From an uncultured Paracoccaceae bacterium (lineage in GTDB: Bacteria > Pseudomonadota > Alphaproteobacteria > Rhodobacterales > Rhodobacteraceae), in assembly GCA_947503965.1 (NCBI GenBank), contig CANNFU010000002.1:248001-312000 (forward strand): a DNA stretch of 64,000 nucleotides, written 5' to 3'. Made by a program: the position numbers and the translations under genes. Shown here piece after piece: positions 32,584 through 42,022 of this stretch. How positions within the stretch are numbered: position 1 is the stretch's first letter; each line of letters starts with the position of its first letter. The notes below the pieces were generated by a model. It did not search any database. It worked only from the letters and a program-made list of their open reading frames with translations, and was not told the DNA's origin.

Positions 32584-35500
32584 TGGCTCAGCTCCGGCGC
32601 GGGTCTGCGGAAAATTTCGCGAAACATGCCTGGGGTCAGCGCCGAAAGCGGGTTCACAAGCACCTGAGGTGCGGCAACAGTCCCACCGATATTGAAGTTA
32701 AAGCCAATCAAACCTTCGCCTTTCCGGGTCAAGAAACTGCCGATGCTGTTGACCAAATAGAAAGGTGAAACAACACCTTGCAGGTCAATCTCTTTGCTGG
32801 CCAGCGTGTATGTCCCATCCACCGAAATGCCAAGCCCCGGACCCACAGCACTGGCCTGTGACACGATGACTTGGGCCGGTGTCAGGCGGAAGGTGGCATC
32901 AACCTCATCAAAGGCAAGACCCTGCCCGTCCAACTGCTGCAACAGGCCCACCACGCTGATGGCATCCAGCAATGCAGCAATGGTCGGCGCATCCTGCACC
33001 CGCACACCGCGCACGCGTAGCGTTCCGTCAAATTGCCCGGCATCGCCCGTGGGCAGCAAGGTCAGATCCAGCGCCCCGTCTGAGGCATTGCGCATGAAGC
33101 CCGCCGAACGCAGAACGCCGCCCGCATCATCGCTTTGCAGCCGCACGGCCGAGCGTCCGTTGCGCGGTGCGACCGTGCCGCGCACGGCCGTCGCCCCATT
33201 CATGCGCCCTGCGAATTGCCCGGTAAAACCACTCGTCCCGCGAAAGCTGCCGCGAAAGCCGGTCAGCGCGATGCCTTCGGTGATTTGCAGACGATCCAGC
33301 GTGATCTCGACCGGGCCACTCTCACCATCACCATTGCCGCCCCCGAACCGCGCGCGACGCAGATCAAGTGTACCGGCCGTGATGTTCACCGCTACGGGCT
33401 GTCCCGCGCCGCGCCCGATGAGCGTCACGGGCGCATCCAGCCAGTCATCAATACGGACGCGGCTGAATATCGCGCTTTGCAATCCACCACCTTCGGCCAG
33501 ATTGATCTCGCCCTGCGCCACCAACCCGCCGCCGCTTATTTCAATGTTTGAGATCTCCGGTATCGGACCCAGTGTTCCCTCAATGCGCAACGCACCCACC
33601 GCCTGCGGCGGTTTCGACCATCCAACTGCGGGAATGGCCAGTTGCAAACCGCGCAAGTCAGACTGCAGCGTGAATGCCGGGGCCGCGCCTTCTGCCAGAT
33701 CAATGGTCAACTGCCCGGTCGCCGCACCTGCAACTGTCCCCGGTGGCAGATTGATATTCAACGCTGTCAGAAATTGGGGGGATAAGTTCACATCTGCCCG
33801 CACCTGACTGGTGCCGCCGGCTGGCCCGCCAAACGGACGCTCCCAAATGGCATCAGCCACCGCTCCGTTCAGGTTCACCGGTCCACTTAAACGCAGCCCT
33901 GATCGGTCGGCGACAACCTGCAAACGGGGGGCAACCAACGACCTGTTTGGGACAAGATCACTGCGCACGCTGCGGACATCCGCAACCATTTCAAACGCAA
34001 CCTCATCCGGGCGCGCCTTCGGCTTCAGCGGCCAGGCCAGCGTACCCGTCACCTGCGCGCGCCCGTCAGCCAAAGTCACGGGCAAATTCACCCGATCAAG
34101 AAACATAAAGGGGCGCTGATTTAGAACCGATAGAACCGCCGTGACCGAACTGTCGGTGACCAGATCCAGATGCGCCGGAAGTGCAGGTTTGATCCGCAGG
34201 TCAGGAATGGCAAACACAGACCCAGCCAATTGCACCGGCCCGCCCTGTGGTGCCTCGACAACGCCTTCATCGACAGTCACGACAAAAGCATGATCAGCGA
34301 TTGAGACAACGCCAGCAGCCCCTGTGATATGCGGCATTTCGCGCAAGAACCGCACACTCGCATCCGCGAATTCGAAATTGGCAGCAATATCCGCTGGACC
34401 GTCGGGGCCAAGACGCAAGGCGGCATGAGCATTGAACAAATGACCCGTAATCAGATTTCTTGCCACCCAGGCGCGCGTCCCCGGTTTGATCGTCAGCGGC
34501 CAAAAGGCCAGTACCTGATCCGGCGTGGTGTACGAGACCGCAGTATCAAGCACGATCTGCCACCCCTTATCAGTGGCCGCCACCACACCATCCGCAACAA
34601 TACGGCTTGGGCCATCATTGATCACGATCTGGCCAATCTCGATCGCGAATGGATCAAAGCGGACACGCAGATCTGCGATGGCCTCTGGCACGGATGGCGG
34701 CGTTTCAAAAAAACCGGGCGGATTGACTGTCACGTCCTGAAACGCGAATTGGGCCAGCAACGCCCGCGGCAGACCGTCACGAAACTCGCGCAGGTAGGCG
34801 GCACCGTTGGCGCGGAACGCGCCCCATTCGGTCTGCACATCAACTTCACTGAACGCGATACTGTCGCGGACGGGATCGTAGGTCAGATACGCTTTGGCCT
34901 GATCAAACGTGACAGGGGCTGTGGCTGGGTTGGGTTGCAACACACCGGCCCCGATCGCAAGTGTGGCGTTCAGCAAGCCAAGCTGGCCCTCTGCATCAAG
35001 ACTGGTGCGCAAGGATGCAGAAATCGGTGCCTCAAGATCGCGCATCCACGTCAGAGCGGGTGATTGCGACGCAATATCGCTGGCCACAGCATCCGTGATC
35101 GTCAACGCCAGATCGGCTGCCCGGCTGCCTCTGGGGCTTTGGTAAGACAGGCTGACCTCCGTCACCTGCGCCCGGCCTGACAAAAGCGAAAAATCGCCAC
35201 GCAGCACCGTTTGACCGTCGCGCAGATCCAGGACCAACATGCCATTGTCAACGACCCAGGACCGGCCCGCCCGTGCATCATCAAAATTGACGATCAAACC
35301 ATCGGCACGCACCCGTTCAAGCGCTTCCAGAACCGGTCTTTCGAAAACCTGATCCCATTGATCCAACAGCTCCGCGCCCGAAGCAGCACGCCCGACATCA
35401 GCGGCACCCGCAGCCAGCGCAACCGCAACCGAGCCATCCGCCGCGCGGCGCAAATTCAACTGCGCACCAATCAGGCGGATATCCTGGACAAGCACATCCT

Positions 35501-35903
35501 GCTGAAACAACAACCCTCTGGGAGAGATCAACCCCTCGACAACCGGTATCCGCGTGATCACCAGACCGCTTGCATCCGTAACTACTATGTTTTGCAATCG
35601 CAAAATCGGATGCAAATCGCGACCAATGCGCAATGAGACCGTACCGAATTGCAACGCACCGCCATCCAGCATGTCAGTAGCCCGCGTCTCGATCCGCTCC
35701 ATGATCCAGGACGGGACCGAAATGTCGCGCTCGACAACCATCACCGCCACTGCCGCCAGAAAGATCAGTGGCGCCAGGCAGACAAGATAAACCGCGCGCA
35801 GCGCAAAAAGCCAGCGGCCGATCCGGCTGTGCCGCCGGACGGTGTCCGGGGCCACGTCGGCGACAGTTTCTGTTTCCTCGGCCTGTTTCACAAGCGCTCC
35901 CAT
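32580..35903 (-). CDS. AsmA-like/DUF3971 envelope protein (YhdP type)
   Basis: A large 1107-residue protein with an N-terminal membrane anchor at about 31-57, then a long beta-rich repetitive region of the DUF3971/AsmA-like kind ([14 protein letters not shown] near the start) and an AsmA C-terminal-like end ([41 protein letters not shown]). Homologues such as YhdP and TamB span the periplasm and are thought to move phospholipids to the outer membrane. It is the first gene of the unit with queA. Function in this organism is inferred from the family. Confidence 0.88.
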   Translation of the reverse strand: MGALVKQAEETETVADVAPDTVRRHSRIGRWLFALRAVYLVCLAPLIFLAAVAVMVVERDISVPSWIMERIETRATDMLDGGALQFGTVSLRIGRDLHPILRLQNIVVTDASGLVITRIPVVEGLISPRGLLFQQDVLVQDIRLIGAQLNLRRAADGSVAVALAAGAADVGRAASGAELLDQWDQVFERPVLEALERVRADGLIVNFDDARAGRSWVVDNGMLVLDLRDGQTVLRGDFSLLSGRAQVTEVSLSYQSPRGSRAADLALTITDAVASDIASQSPALTWMRDLEAPISASLRTSLDAEGQLGLLNATLAIGAGVLQPNPATAPVTFDQAKAYLTYDPVRDSIAFSEVDVQTEWGAFRANGAAYLREFRDGLPRALLAQFAFQDVTVNPPGFFETPPSVPEAIADLRVRFDPFAIEIGQIVINDGPSRIVADGVVAATDKGWQIVLDTAVSYTTPDQVLAFWPLTIKPGTRAWVARNLITGHLFNAHAALRLGPDGPADIAANFEFADASVRFLREMPHITGAAGVVSIADHAFVVTVDEGVVEAPQGGPVQLAGSVFAIPDLRIKPALPAHLDLVTDSSVTAVLSVLNQRPFMFLDRVNLPVTLADGRAQVTGTLAWPLKPKARPDEVAFEMVADVRSVRSDLVPNRSLVAPRLQVVADRSGLRLSGPVNLNGAVADAIWERPFGGPAGGTSQVRADVNLSPQFLTALNINLPPGTVAGAATGQLTIDLAEGAAPAFTLQSDLRGLQLAIPAVGWSKPPQAVGALRIEGTLGPIPEISNIEISGGGLVAQGEINLAEGGGLQSAIFSRVRIDDWLDAPVTLIGRGAGQPVAVNITAGTLDLRRARFGGGNGDGESGPVEITLDRLQITEGIALTGFRGSFRGTSGFTGQFAGRMNGATAVRGTVAPRNGRSAVRLQSDDAGGVLRSAGFMRNASDGALDLTLLPTGDAGQFDGTLRVRGVRVQDAPTIAALLDAISVVGLLQQLDGQGLAFDEVDATFRLTPAQVIVSQASAVGPGLGISVDGTYTLASKEIDLQGVVSPFYLVNSIGSFLTRKGEGLIGFNFNIGGTVAAPQVLVNPLSALTPGMFREIFRRPAPELSQ

Positions 35904-35976
35904 GTTTGGGCTTTAACTCTGTTCGCGTCGGACTAGAACAACCTCTACCATGCACCGCAACCCAGAAGGAACCAAC

Positions 35977-36444
35977 ATGACACATCCAAACGTCGGTGAC
36001 ACCGCCCCCGAAATCAATCTGCCGCGCGACGGGGGCGAGAATGTAAAGTTGTCCGATTTTGCAGGTAAAAAGGTCGTACTCTATTTCTACCCCAAGGACG
36101 ACACACCCGGCTGCACGAAAGAGGCGATCGGCTTCACCGAAATGGTGGATTCATTTGCGGCACTTGATACCGTCGTCCTTGGGGTTTCAAAAGACAGCGT
36201 CAAGAAACACGATAAATTTGTCGCCAAGCATGATCTCAAGATTGCATTGCTGTCTGACGAAGAAGGTGACGTGTGCGAACGCTATGGCACCTGGGTCGAA
36301 AAGAACATGTATGGCAAGACCTATATGGGGATCGAACGGGCAACCTTTCTGATCGGACCAGATGGCAAAATCGCGCAAGTCTGGCGCAAGGTCAAAGTAC
36401 CAGGTCATGTCGATGCAGTCCTGGATGCAGTGCGTGCAATGTAG
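35977..36444 (+). CDS. bcp: Bcp/PrxQ-type thioredoxin-dependent peroxiredoxin
   Basis: A 155-residue peroxiredoxin that reduces hydroperoxides. The peroxidatic Cys46 is in YPKDDTPGCTKEA. The resolving Cys found five residues later in many Bcp proteins is missing here (Ala-Ile instead), leaving only the Cys in GDVCERYG as a possible resolver, so this is a 1-Cys or atypical member. The start at 35977 has AGAAGGAAC upstream. It is divergent from the AsmA-like gene, sharing a 73-bp promoter region. A strong hairpin follows. Confidence 0.94.
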   Translation: MTHPNVGDTAPEINLPRDGGENVKLSDFAGKKVVLYFYPKDDTPGCTKEAIGFTEMVDSFAALDTVVLGVSKDSVKKHDKFVAKHDLKIALLSDEEGDVCERYGTWVEKNMYGKTYMGIERATFLIGPDGKIAQVWRKVKVPGHVDAVLDAVRAM

Positions 36445-36456
36445 GCTTTACGGCGC

Positions 36457-36484
36457 GGGCGATCGGCGTGATCGCCGTTCGCCC
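36457..36484 (+). terminator. Hairpin after bcp
   Basis: GGGCGATCGGCG, loop TGAT, CGCCGTTCGCCC: a 12-bp stem with one mismatch starting 13 bases after the stop. No T-run follows, so it may need Rho or act as an mRNA end stabiliser. Confidence 0.5.
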
Positions 36485-36985
36485 AAGTCTTCGTCTGATG
36501 CTTTCGCAACTCACCAATCGACGCAGTCACCCCCGGTAAACCATATCGGCTTCGCGAACAGCCGTTGCAACGCAAGTCAAAAAGGCATCCGGGATCAGGA
36601 CCTTTGGACAGAACATAGCGGTGTTGGCAGGGGTGCAAGATGCCAATCGGTCGCTTTCCACGCGATCAGACGGTCTCGACCGCCCTCTGAAGCCTCAAGG
36701 AGAAAGTTCGCCTGATGCGTTTTCAAGTGGGTTGCATTGGCCATCAGCGCATCGGGTTGTCGCCAATTTCTGTCAACCCCAACAATATCCGCGCAAAAAA
36801 CCTTGCATTCAAACGCGTCCAGCGACTGTCCACTCGCTGGGCGGGTCCCTTGGCTTAACCCATCTAGGGTGATGCAGATTATCCAGTTCCGCGCCCGCAG
36901 GTCATCGACGCATAGGCTGCAGTAAGAGATAAAAAAGGAATGGCGAGACGCCGCAATTCCACGTTGCCCGGTCAGAACAGACCGC
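36485..36985. other. Gene-poor region between bcp and the chemotaxis cluster
   Basis: About 500 bases between convergent units. All frames give only short, low-complexity or unrecognisable peptides. I see no RNA gene, insertion-sequence end or clear gene remnant. A T-run TTTTTT on the minus strand (AAAAAA at about 36931) lacks a strong hairpin. It may hold a decayed gene, but nothing in it supports that directly. Confidence 0.4.
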
Positions 36986-37201
36986 TCACATCACCGCCCG
37001 CTTTTGCGGCAAAGGATTACGCCCTAGCTTGCCAATCAATGCGTCCTGACCCAGTAAACGCGGGCCGTTCATATATGACTTATCGAACAATTGCCGTATC
37101 TTGATCTTCTCAGGCGCCAGATGCCGCATGCCTGTCATAAGACGAATGCATCTAACGACCTTCTCGACCTGATGCCGAAATGCTTGCGGCTCGTATCCCA
37201 T
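36986..37201 (-). CDS. Hypothetical 71-aa protein downstream of cheD
   Basis: A possible 71-residue basic protein in the same direction as cheD, 90 bp beyond its stop. It has an amphipathic N-terminal half and ends in a Pro/Lys/Arg-rich tail. No family is recognised and no proper ribosome-binding site is seen (GGGGA abuts the ATG). It could be the last gene of the che operon or a chance frame. Confidence 0.3.
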   Translation of the reverse strand: MGYEPQAFRHQVEKVVRCIRLMTGMRHLAPEKIKIRQLFDKSYMNGPRLLGQDALIGKLGRNPLPQKRAVM

Positions 37202-37291
37202 TCCCCGTTCTGCGTGCCTTCATTAAGCGGCCGACCCTGGTTGAGCCGCCCCGTACTGTTGCATCGCTAACAAGGCCAGACAAAACAGTTG

Positions 37292-37849
37292 CTAAAAGAG
37301 AACAGCGCGATCCGCTGGGGGTTTGCCTGTCGGGTTATCAGGCACTTGCGGTGGCGCAACGTCGACTCTGGCCTGAGTTTGGATGACCCGCGCTTGTCCC
37401 GTTACCGGGTGAAAGTTCACGCGCCGCGCCGCCGCTCCTCCAACGTCCTTGGCAACGACCGGCAAGTTCTCATCCTCAAGATAGTCCAGGGCAAATTGCG
37501 CATTGCGGGGCCCAATATAATCAAAACGCCCGCTCATTAGACTGCCACCAAAAACCTTCGCTTCCAGACGGTTGCGTGACGCACCGGCCCTCAACAGACC
37601 GTTGATCAAAAGCTCCATCGCATGTGCACCATACTTGAGACTGTTTGCCTTGGCTTCGCCTCCATCCGCCAAAAGATAGTGGTTCATACCGCCAACGCCG
37701 ACTTCGCGATCATACATGCAAACGGAAATGCAGGACCCCAGAACCGTCGAGAGAACGACTTCGGCATCGCGCGAAACCTGAAACTCCCCCTGGATCACCG
37801 AGACAATACGGGTCGAATAGCCGATGGGCCAGTTTTGCAGATGTCCCAT
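37292..37849 (-). CDS. cheD: Chemoreceptor glutamine deamidase CheD
   Basis: A 185-residue CheD, which deamidates Gln residues of chemoreceptors and can interact with CheY/CheC-type phosphatases. The catalytic Cys lies in TVLGSCISVCMYD, the His in GGMNHYLLADG, and AKVFGGSLMSG is the conserved third block. The C-terminal about 30 residues are Pro/Ala-rich and probably disordered. It overlaps cheB by one base and is the last clear gene of the chemotaxis operon. Confidence 0.95.
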   Translation of the reverse strand: MGHLQNWPIGYSTRIVSVIQGEFQVSRDAEVVLSTVLGSCISVCMYDREVGVGGMNHYLLADGGEAKANSLKYGAHAMELLINGLLRAGASRNRLEAKVFGGSLMSGRFDYIGPRNAQFALDYLEDENLPVVAKDVGGAAARRVNFHPVTGQARVIQTQARVDVAPPQVPDNPTGKPPADRAVLF

Positions 37850-38820
37850 CAGATCGCACTCACTTGTGCCGATTTCATGATGGCCGGTCCAATCGCAGAC
37901 AGGGGCAAGACTTGGCTGACCGCACCAAGCTCCGCCGCTGCGCCGGGCATACCATAGACAAGAGACGTCGCCTTATCCTGTCCGATCGTTTGCGCACCCG
38001 CCGCCTTCAACGCCAGCATTCCATCGGCACCATCGCGGCCCATGCCCGTGAGAATGACAGCCGTCACGCGCTTTGCGAGCGGTACGGCTGACTTGAACAT
38101 GGCGTCAACTGAAGGACGATGACCGCTGACTTTCTCTCCCGTTGCAAGACGACATGTCAGACCGCCATGGCTATTCAGCACCATATGCGCATCAGCACCT
38201 GGCGCAATCATGACCCGACCATTCATCAGCTTATCGCCATCGCAGGCTTCGACCACCCGCGGCTCTACGCGGCCGTCAATAAGGCGCGCCAGACCGGCGC
38301 TGAAGGACGCCCCCGTATGCTGAACAACCAGCGTTGGCGGGCAATCGGCCGGAAAGCTGCCAAGCACATGCAACAATGCATCAACGCCACCTGTGGATGA
38401 CCCGATCACAACAATGCGATCCGATTTCGCAAGCGCGGGCGCATGGAACAATCCTGCCGCCGCCCCTGTCGCCGACGTCGTCTTGCCGCGCATGCATTCA
38501 TTCAATGCCGAAACAATCGCGCTCGACTCCCACGCAAATTCGAGATTGGCCGCGGCTGTGCCAGCAGTCCGACTATTCAGGCCATAGGTCATCCATCGCA
38601 CCGAGAGATAGCGACACAGTGTTTCCATCGCATCAAATTCTGGAAGATGGGTCAGTTCGGCAGCATAAAGCACCAGATGCGGTGGACGATGTTCAATCGT
38701 ATCAAAGGCTTTGGACAGGTTCGCACAGACGGCGTTCAACGACACGCCTGCCATGGTTCTGAGCTTGTTGGCGACATACTCACGCCGGGCATTGTCTGGA
38801 TCCGCTATCAAAACGCGCAT
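37849..38820 (-). CDS. cheB: Chemotaxis methylesterase CheB with degenerate receiver
   Basis: 323 residues. The C-terminal methylesterase domain (about 130-320) is intact: active-site Ser in VIGSSTGGVDAL, His in VVQHTGASFSAG and Asp in LTGMGRDGADGML. It removes methyl groups from chemoreceptors. The N-terminal domain has the receiver fold (MRVLIADPDNARREYV, acidic Asp7 and Asp9), but the strand that should carry the phospho-acceptor reads LVLYAAELTHLP: no Asp at positions 50-56. Phosphorylation by CheA at the normal site is therefore excluded. The gene touches cheD and lies 36 bp after the receptor gene. Confidence 0.93.
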   Translation of the reverse strand: MRVLIADPDNARREYVANKLRTMAGVSLNAVCANLSKAFDTIEHRPPHLVLYAAELTHLPEFDAMETLCRYLSVRWMTYGLNSRTAGTAAANLEFAWESSAIVSALNECMRGKTTSATGAAAGLFHAPALAKSDRIVVIGSSTGGVDALLHVLGSFPADCPPTLVVQHTGASFSAGLARLIDGRVEPRVVEACDGDKLMNGRVMIAPGADAHMVLNSHGGLTCRLATGEKVSGHRPSVDAMFKSAVPLAKRVTAVILTGMGRDGADGMLALKAAGAQTIGQDKATSLVYGMPGAAAELGAVSQVLPLSAIGPAIMKSAQVSAI

Positions 38821-38856
38821 GTCAGTCCGCCACCATATACGTCACACAATCCAATG

Positions 38857-41223
38857 CTAAAAATCTTTCCAACTGCCAGCGCCTACAGCGAATTCTGACC
38901 GCGCTGCCACGAAAGTGTCGTCATTCGCGTCTGCTGACGCTGGAACCGGGTTTGCCCTTGCGCTTGCGGATCGAAACTGAATGATTTCGCTTTCCTGCGA
39001 CATCGCCTGATCCCACTCCTCGAGCTTGAAACGGGATACCGTCTGGCTCAGCGTGGCTGCTTCGTTCTTCAGCGTGGTCGCGGCGGCAGTTGCCTGCTCT
39101 ACCATGGCCGCGTTCTGTTGCGTGACCTGATCAAGTTGCGCCATCCCCACATTGATCTCTCCCAGTCCGACCGACTGCTCACGCGAGCCGGTCGCGATGC
39201 CACTGACCAAATTGTCGATATCGCTTACGCGGGTGATTATAGATCCCAGTGCATCGCCGGTCCGGCCCACCAGACCAACACCCGTCTCAACCTGCTCCGA
39301 ACTGCTTGTGATCAGGGACTTGATCTTTTTAGCCGCCTCCGACGATCTTTGCGCCAACGCCCTGACCTCAGAGGCAACGACCGCGAACCCCCGTCCGGCA
39401 TCGCCAGCACGGGCCGCTTCAACCCCGGCATTCAGTGACAAAAGATTGGTCTGAAAAGCAATATCATCAATCACACCAATAATCTGGGAAATCTCATTTG
39501 ATGATTTACGTATCATGGACATCGCCTCAACGGCTTCGGAAACGACCTGGCCACTTTCTTCAGCATCCTTGCGGGCACCGCTGACCACCCGCTCCACCTC
39601 CGACGCGCTTTCTGCTGCTTCGCGCACACTTGCAGTCAACTCATCCAAAGCGGCGGCAGTTTGCTCCAGCGTCGCCGCCTGACTTTCCGTTCTGTGTGAC
39701 AAATCGTCGGAAGAGAGGCTGATTTCCTCCGCTCGCGCATGAATTTCAGTGGCATTTTCCACGATCATGCGGATCAGTTCATTCATTGTGTCGATCGTCG
39801 CATTGAAGTTGTGCCGCAAACCTTCGTATTCATCAGGGAACTGCGTCTCAAGCCTGACGGACAGATCTCCTGCCGCAAGACCTTGCAATCCGCTTCCCAA
39901 CGCAGCAACTACATCGCTTTGCTCTTGACGCTTCTCCGCGATATGCGCCGATGCCTCCCTCGAAATGATCAGCTTGTCTTTGAAACCTTGCAATAATCGC
40001 GACAAAGTCCCGATCTCATCCTTTCGGTCAAGCGCGGCAATCACCGCAACATAGTTGTCGTTGCTGATTTCTTCCATTGACGTGGCAAAGGCATGCAACG
40101 GACGCGTAATCGATGCCGCAAGAGCGTAGCCTCCGATCATTGAAACAACGGCCCCGGCAGCAACCAGCAGCAAAGCACGCCAGACAAAAGCGTCCAGCGC
40201 AGCGTAAGCCTGATCGCGATCCAGTTCGACGACAATTGACCAGGTCGTACCCATCAGATTCGTAGGTTTCACAAATACGCTTGCCGCATCACCTCGAATC
40301 CCGGTCACCTCATCGAAAAACTGCTTGACCCCATTGCGCGCAGCCACCACCTGCTCTGATGCGGGCACGGATCCAAGAACAGACAAAAGACCAGATTGGC
40401 GTGCAACGCTTCGCGCCATGCCATCCAATCCGACCAGATAGATTTCGTCACGAGGACCAAGTCCCAGAGATTTTGAGAGATTAGCCTGGATCGCCTCCAT
40501 CGGTAGTTGAATGGCAACCACACCAAGAATGTCACCGTTTTCATCGACAACTTTTTGCGCCATGAAGGATGCGGGCGCCTGTGCGCTTGGGGCGTAGGGC
40601 TCAAAATCCACAAAGACACTTGAATTTGGATCTGCCTCAAGCGCACGCCGATACGCTTTAGCCAAGCCTGAGTTTGCGTAGGGGCCACTTTCCAAACTCC
40701 TTCCGAAATCCTCTTCTTTCTCAACAGTATAGGCGACAAAACCATTGGGTAGGATAAGGAAGAGGTCGTAGTAGCCGTTGCGGTTCACGATATTTCGGAA
40801 CTGAAAATGCAGTTGCGCGTGAACGTCATCGAACGGCCGATCTTCACCGGCGTTATCCAGGTTCTCTCGCTCGCCTACAGGAAATGGGTTGTCTTCGACA
40901 TATGACTGTCTGATTGCCGCCATGCGGGCCGCATCCTGCCCACCATTCAACGCTTCGGCCAACCCGCGCAGCGTTTGTCCGGTTGTGCGGCTCTTGGCGT
41001 AGGCATCCACATTAAGAGAGGTATAATCGAACCATGTCTCAAGGCTTTCACTTGCGCTTTCAGCTATTGTCGCACTCAGATTTTCGGCTTGCGCCATCTG
41101 AACCTTTTTGAACTCAAGGTAGTAGACATAGCTCATCACGATGATGCTCGCGAGCAAGGCACAAACCACCAGAAGCGGGAGGCGCAGACGAATGGGGGCT
41201 TGTGTCATGCGATTGAACATCAC
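38857..41223 (-). CDS. Methyl-accepting chemotaxis protein with extracytoplasmic Cache-type sensor
   Basis: A 788-residue receptor with TM1 at about 15-37 and a long periplasmic sensor of about 300 residues (a double-Cache-like fold, with RNGYYDLFLILPNGFVAYTV and NGDILGVVAIQLP). TM2 is near 345-365, then come HAMP and a signalling domain whose tip is AFQTNLLSLNAGVEAARAGD then GFAVVASEVRALAQRS. The last five residues are SWKDF, an xWxxF peptide of the kind that tethers CheR and CheB in enterobacterial receptors. The ligand is unknown. It is encoded inside the che operon, so it is presumably the main partner of this pathway. Confidence 0.95.
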   Translation of the reverse strand: MMFNRMTQAPIRLRLPLLVVCALLASIIVMSYVYYLEFKKVQMAQAENLSATIAESASESLETWFDYTSLNVDAYAKSRTTGQTLRGLAEALNGGQDAARMAAIRQSYVEDNPFPVGERENLDNAGEDRPFDDVHAQLHFQFRNIVNRNGYYDLFLILPNGFVAYTVEKEEDFGRSLESGPYANSGLAKAYRRALEADPNSSVFVDFEPYAPSAQAPASFMAQKVVDENGDILGVVAIQLPMEAIQANLSKSLGLGPRDEIYLVGLDGMARSVARQSGLLSVLGSVPASEQVVAARNGVKQFFDEVTGIRGDAASVFVKPTNLMGTTWSIVVELDRDQAYAALDAFVWRALLLVAAGAVVSMIGGYALAASITRPLHAFATSMEEISNDNYVAVIAALDRKDEIGTLSRLLQGFKDKLIISREASAHIAEKRQEQSDVVAALGSGLQGLAAGDLSVRLETQFPDEYEGLRHNFNATIDTMNELIRMIVENATEIHARAEEISLSSDDLSHRTESQAATLEQTAAALDELTASVREAAESASEVERVVSGARKDAEESGQVVSEAVEAMSMIRKSSNEISQIIGVIDDIAFQTNLLSLNAGVEAARAGDAGRGFAVVASEVRALAQRSSEAAKKIKSLITSSSEQVETGVGLVGRTGDALGSIITRVSDIDNLVSGIATGSREQSVGLGEINVGMAQLDQVTQQNAAMVEQATAAATTLKNEAATLSQTVSRFKLEEWDQAMSQESEIIQFRSASARANPVPASADANDDTFVAARSEFAVGAGSWKDF

Positions 41224-41256
41224 TTTATCCTCAAGGCTTTCTTGTCGTGCAAAGGG

Positions 41257-41613
41257 TTAGAACAAGTCTACCGTATTGCTGGGTTCTGGCGGACGGCGCG
41301 ACGTCTCAATACCGGCCGAGACGCGTAAACTGTGCTTGCTGCGTTCCAGCGCGAGACCTGGCATCTGCATGGGACTTTCGCTTGCAATGCCGTCCGGCAA
41401 ATGATCGGCAACGGTCCGAGAGATGTATTCGATATCGTTGAGCATCTGGAGCGCAAGATCAAACCCCTGTATGTCACGGTGCGCTGCATCGGTTTCCGCG
41501 ATGAGCGGTGTGACAGCACTTTCGTAGCGCAACAGTATCGCACGGGCGGTCGCCAGCTCGTCTGCAAGCGTCCGTATCACCGGCTCAATCCGATAATGTG
41601 CAGGAAGGTTCAT
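41257..41613 (-). CDS. Candidate CheT/CheZ-like CheY phosphatase
   Basis: A 118-residue, mostly helical protein inside the chemotaxis operon; its ATG overlaps the cheY stop by 4 bp. In the central helix, residues 52-56 read DLALQ, matching the DXXXQ signature of CheZ phosphatases, followed by MLNDIEYISRTVADHL. A Ser/Arg/Pro-rich tail ends in TVDLF, reminiscent of the acidic, Leu/Phe-containing CheY-binding tail of CheZ. Position, size and motif match CheT, described in the Sinorhizobium che operon. No database comparison was possible, so the function remains an inference. Confidence 0.6.
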   Translation of the reverse strand: MNLPAHYRIEPVIRTLADELATARAILLRYESAVTPLIAETDAAHRDIQGFDLALQMLNDIEYISRTVADHLPDGIASESPMQMPGLALERSKHSLRVSAGIETSRRPPEPSNTVDLF

Positions 41614-41996
41614 AAACGCCCCACAACGGTCTCAACGGCTGACTTCAGCGTTGCCGTTGTGAACGGCTTTTTGACGATGTTGTTCAATCCGAGCTTTCGT
41701 CCGCGATCAATAATCTCAGGCGTTGGCGAGCCTGTCACCAGAATAAACCCGATGCCTTTTGTCGTCTGGTTCATCCGCAGTCTTTCCAAGAGATCAAGGC
41801 CGTTCATGCCAGGCATGTTGAAGTCGCTGATGACAAGATGCACCGGACTGGCAGCCAGCAACGGAAGTGCAGCATCGCCCGACTTTTGATGATCGACATG
41901 CACCAGGCCCATGTCCTCTAATGACTGTACCAACAGGCCCCGGCTGACGGTCATGTCATCGACAACCATGACTCTTAGCTTGTGTTTCAGCGACAT
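41610..41996 (-). CDS. cheY: CheY-type response regulator (second copy)
   Basis: A 128-residue single-domain receiver with all key residues: the acidic pair in VMVVDDMTVSR, phospho-acceptor Asp in HLVISDFNMPGMNG, Thr in ILVTGS and Lys in IVKKPF. It is the CheY next to the putative phosphatase, which suggests it is the regulator acting on the motor, by analogy with CheY2 of Sinorhizobium, with the other copy as phosphate sink. The start at 41996 is MSLKHKLRVM; the longer frame to 42212 overlaps cheR and is rejected. Confidence 0.93.
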   Translation of the reverse strand: MSLKHKLRVMVVDDMTVSRGLLVQSLEDMGLVHVDHQKSGDAALPLLAASPVHLVISDFNMPGMNGLDLLERLRMNQTTKGIGFILVTGSPTPEIIDRGRKLGLNNIVKKPFTTATLKSAVETVVGRL

Positions 41997-42022
41997 TTCC
42001 AGTTTCTCCTCTGAATACTGCT

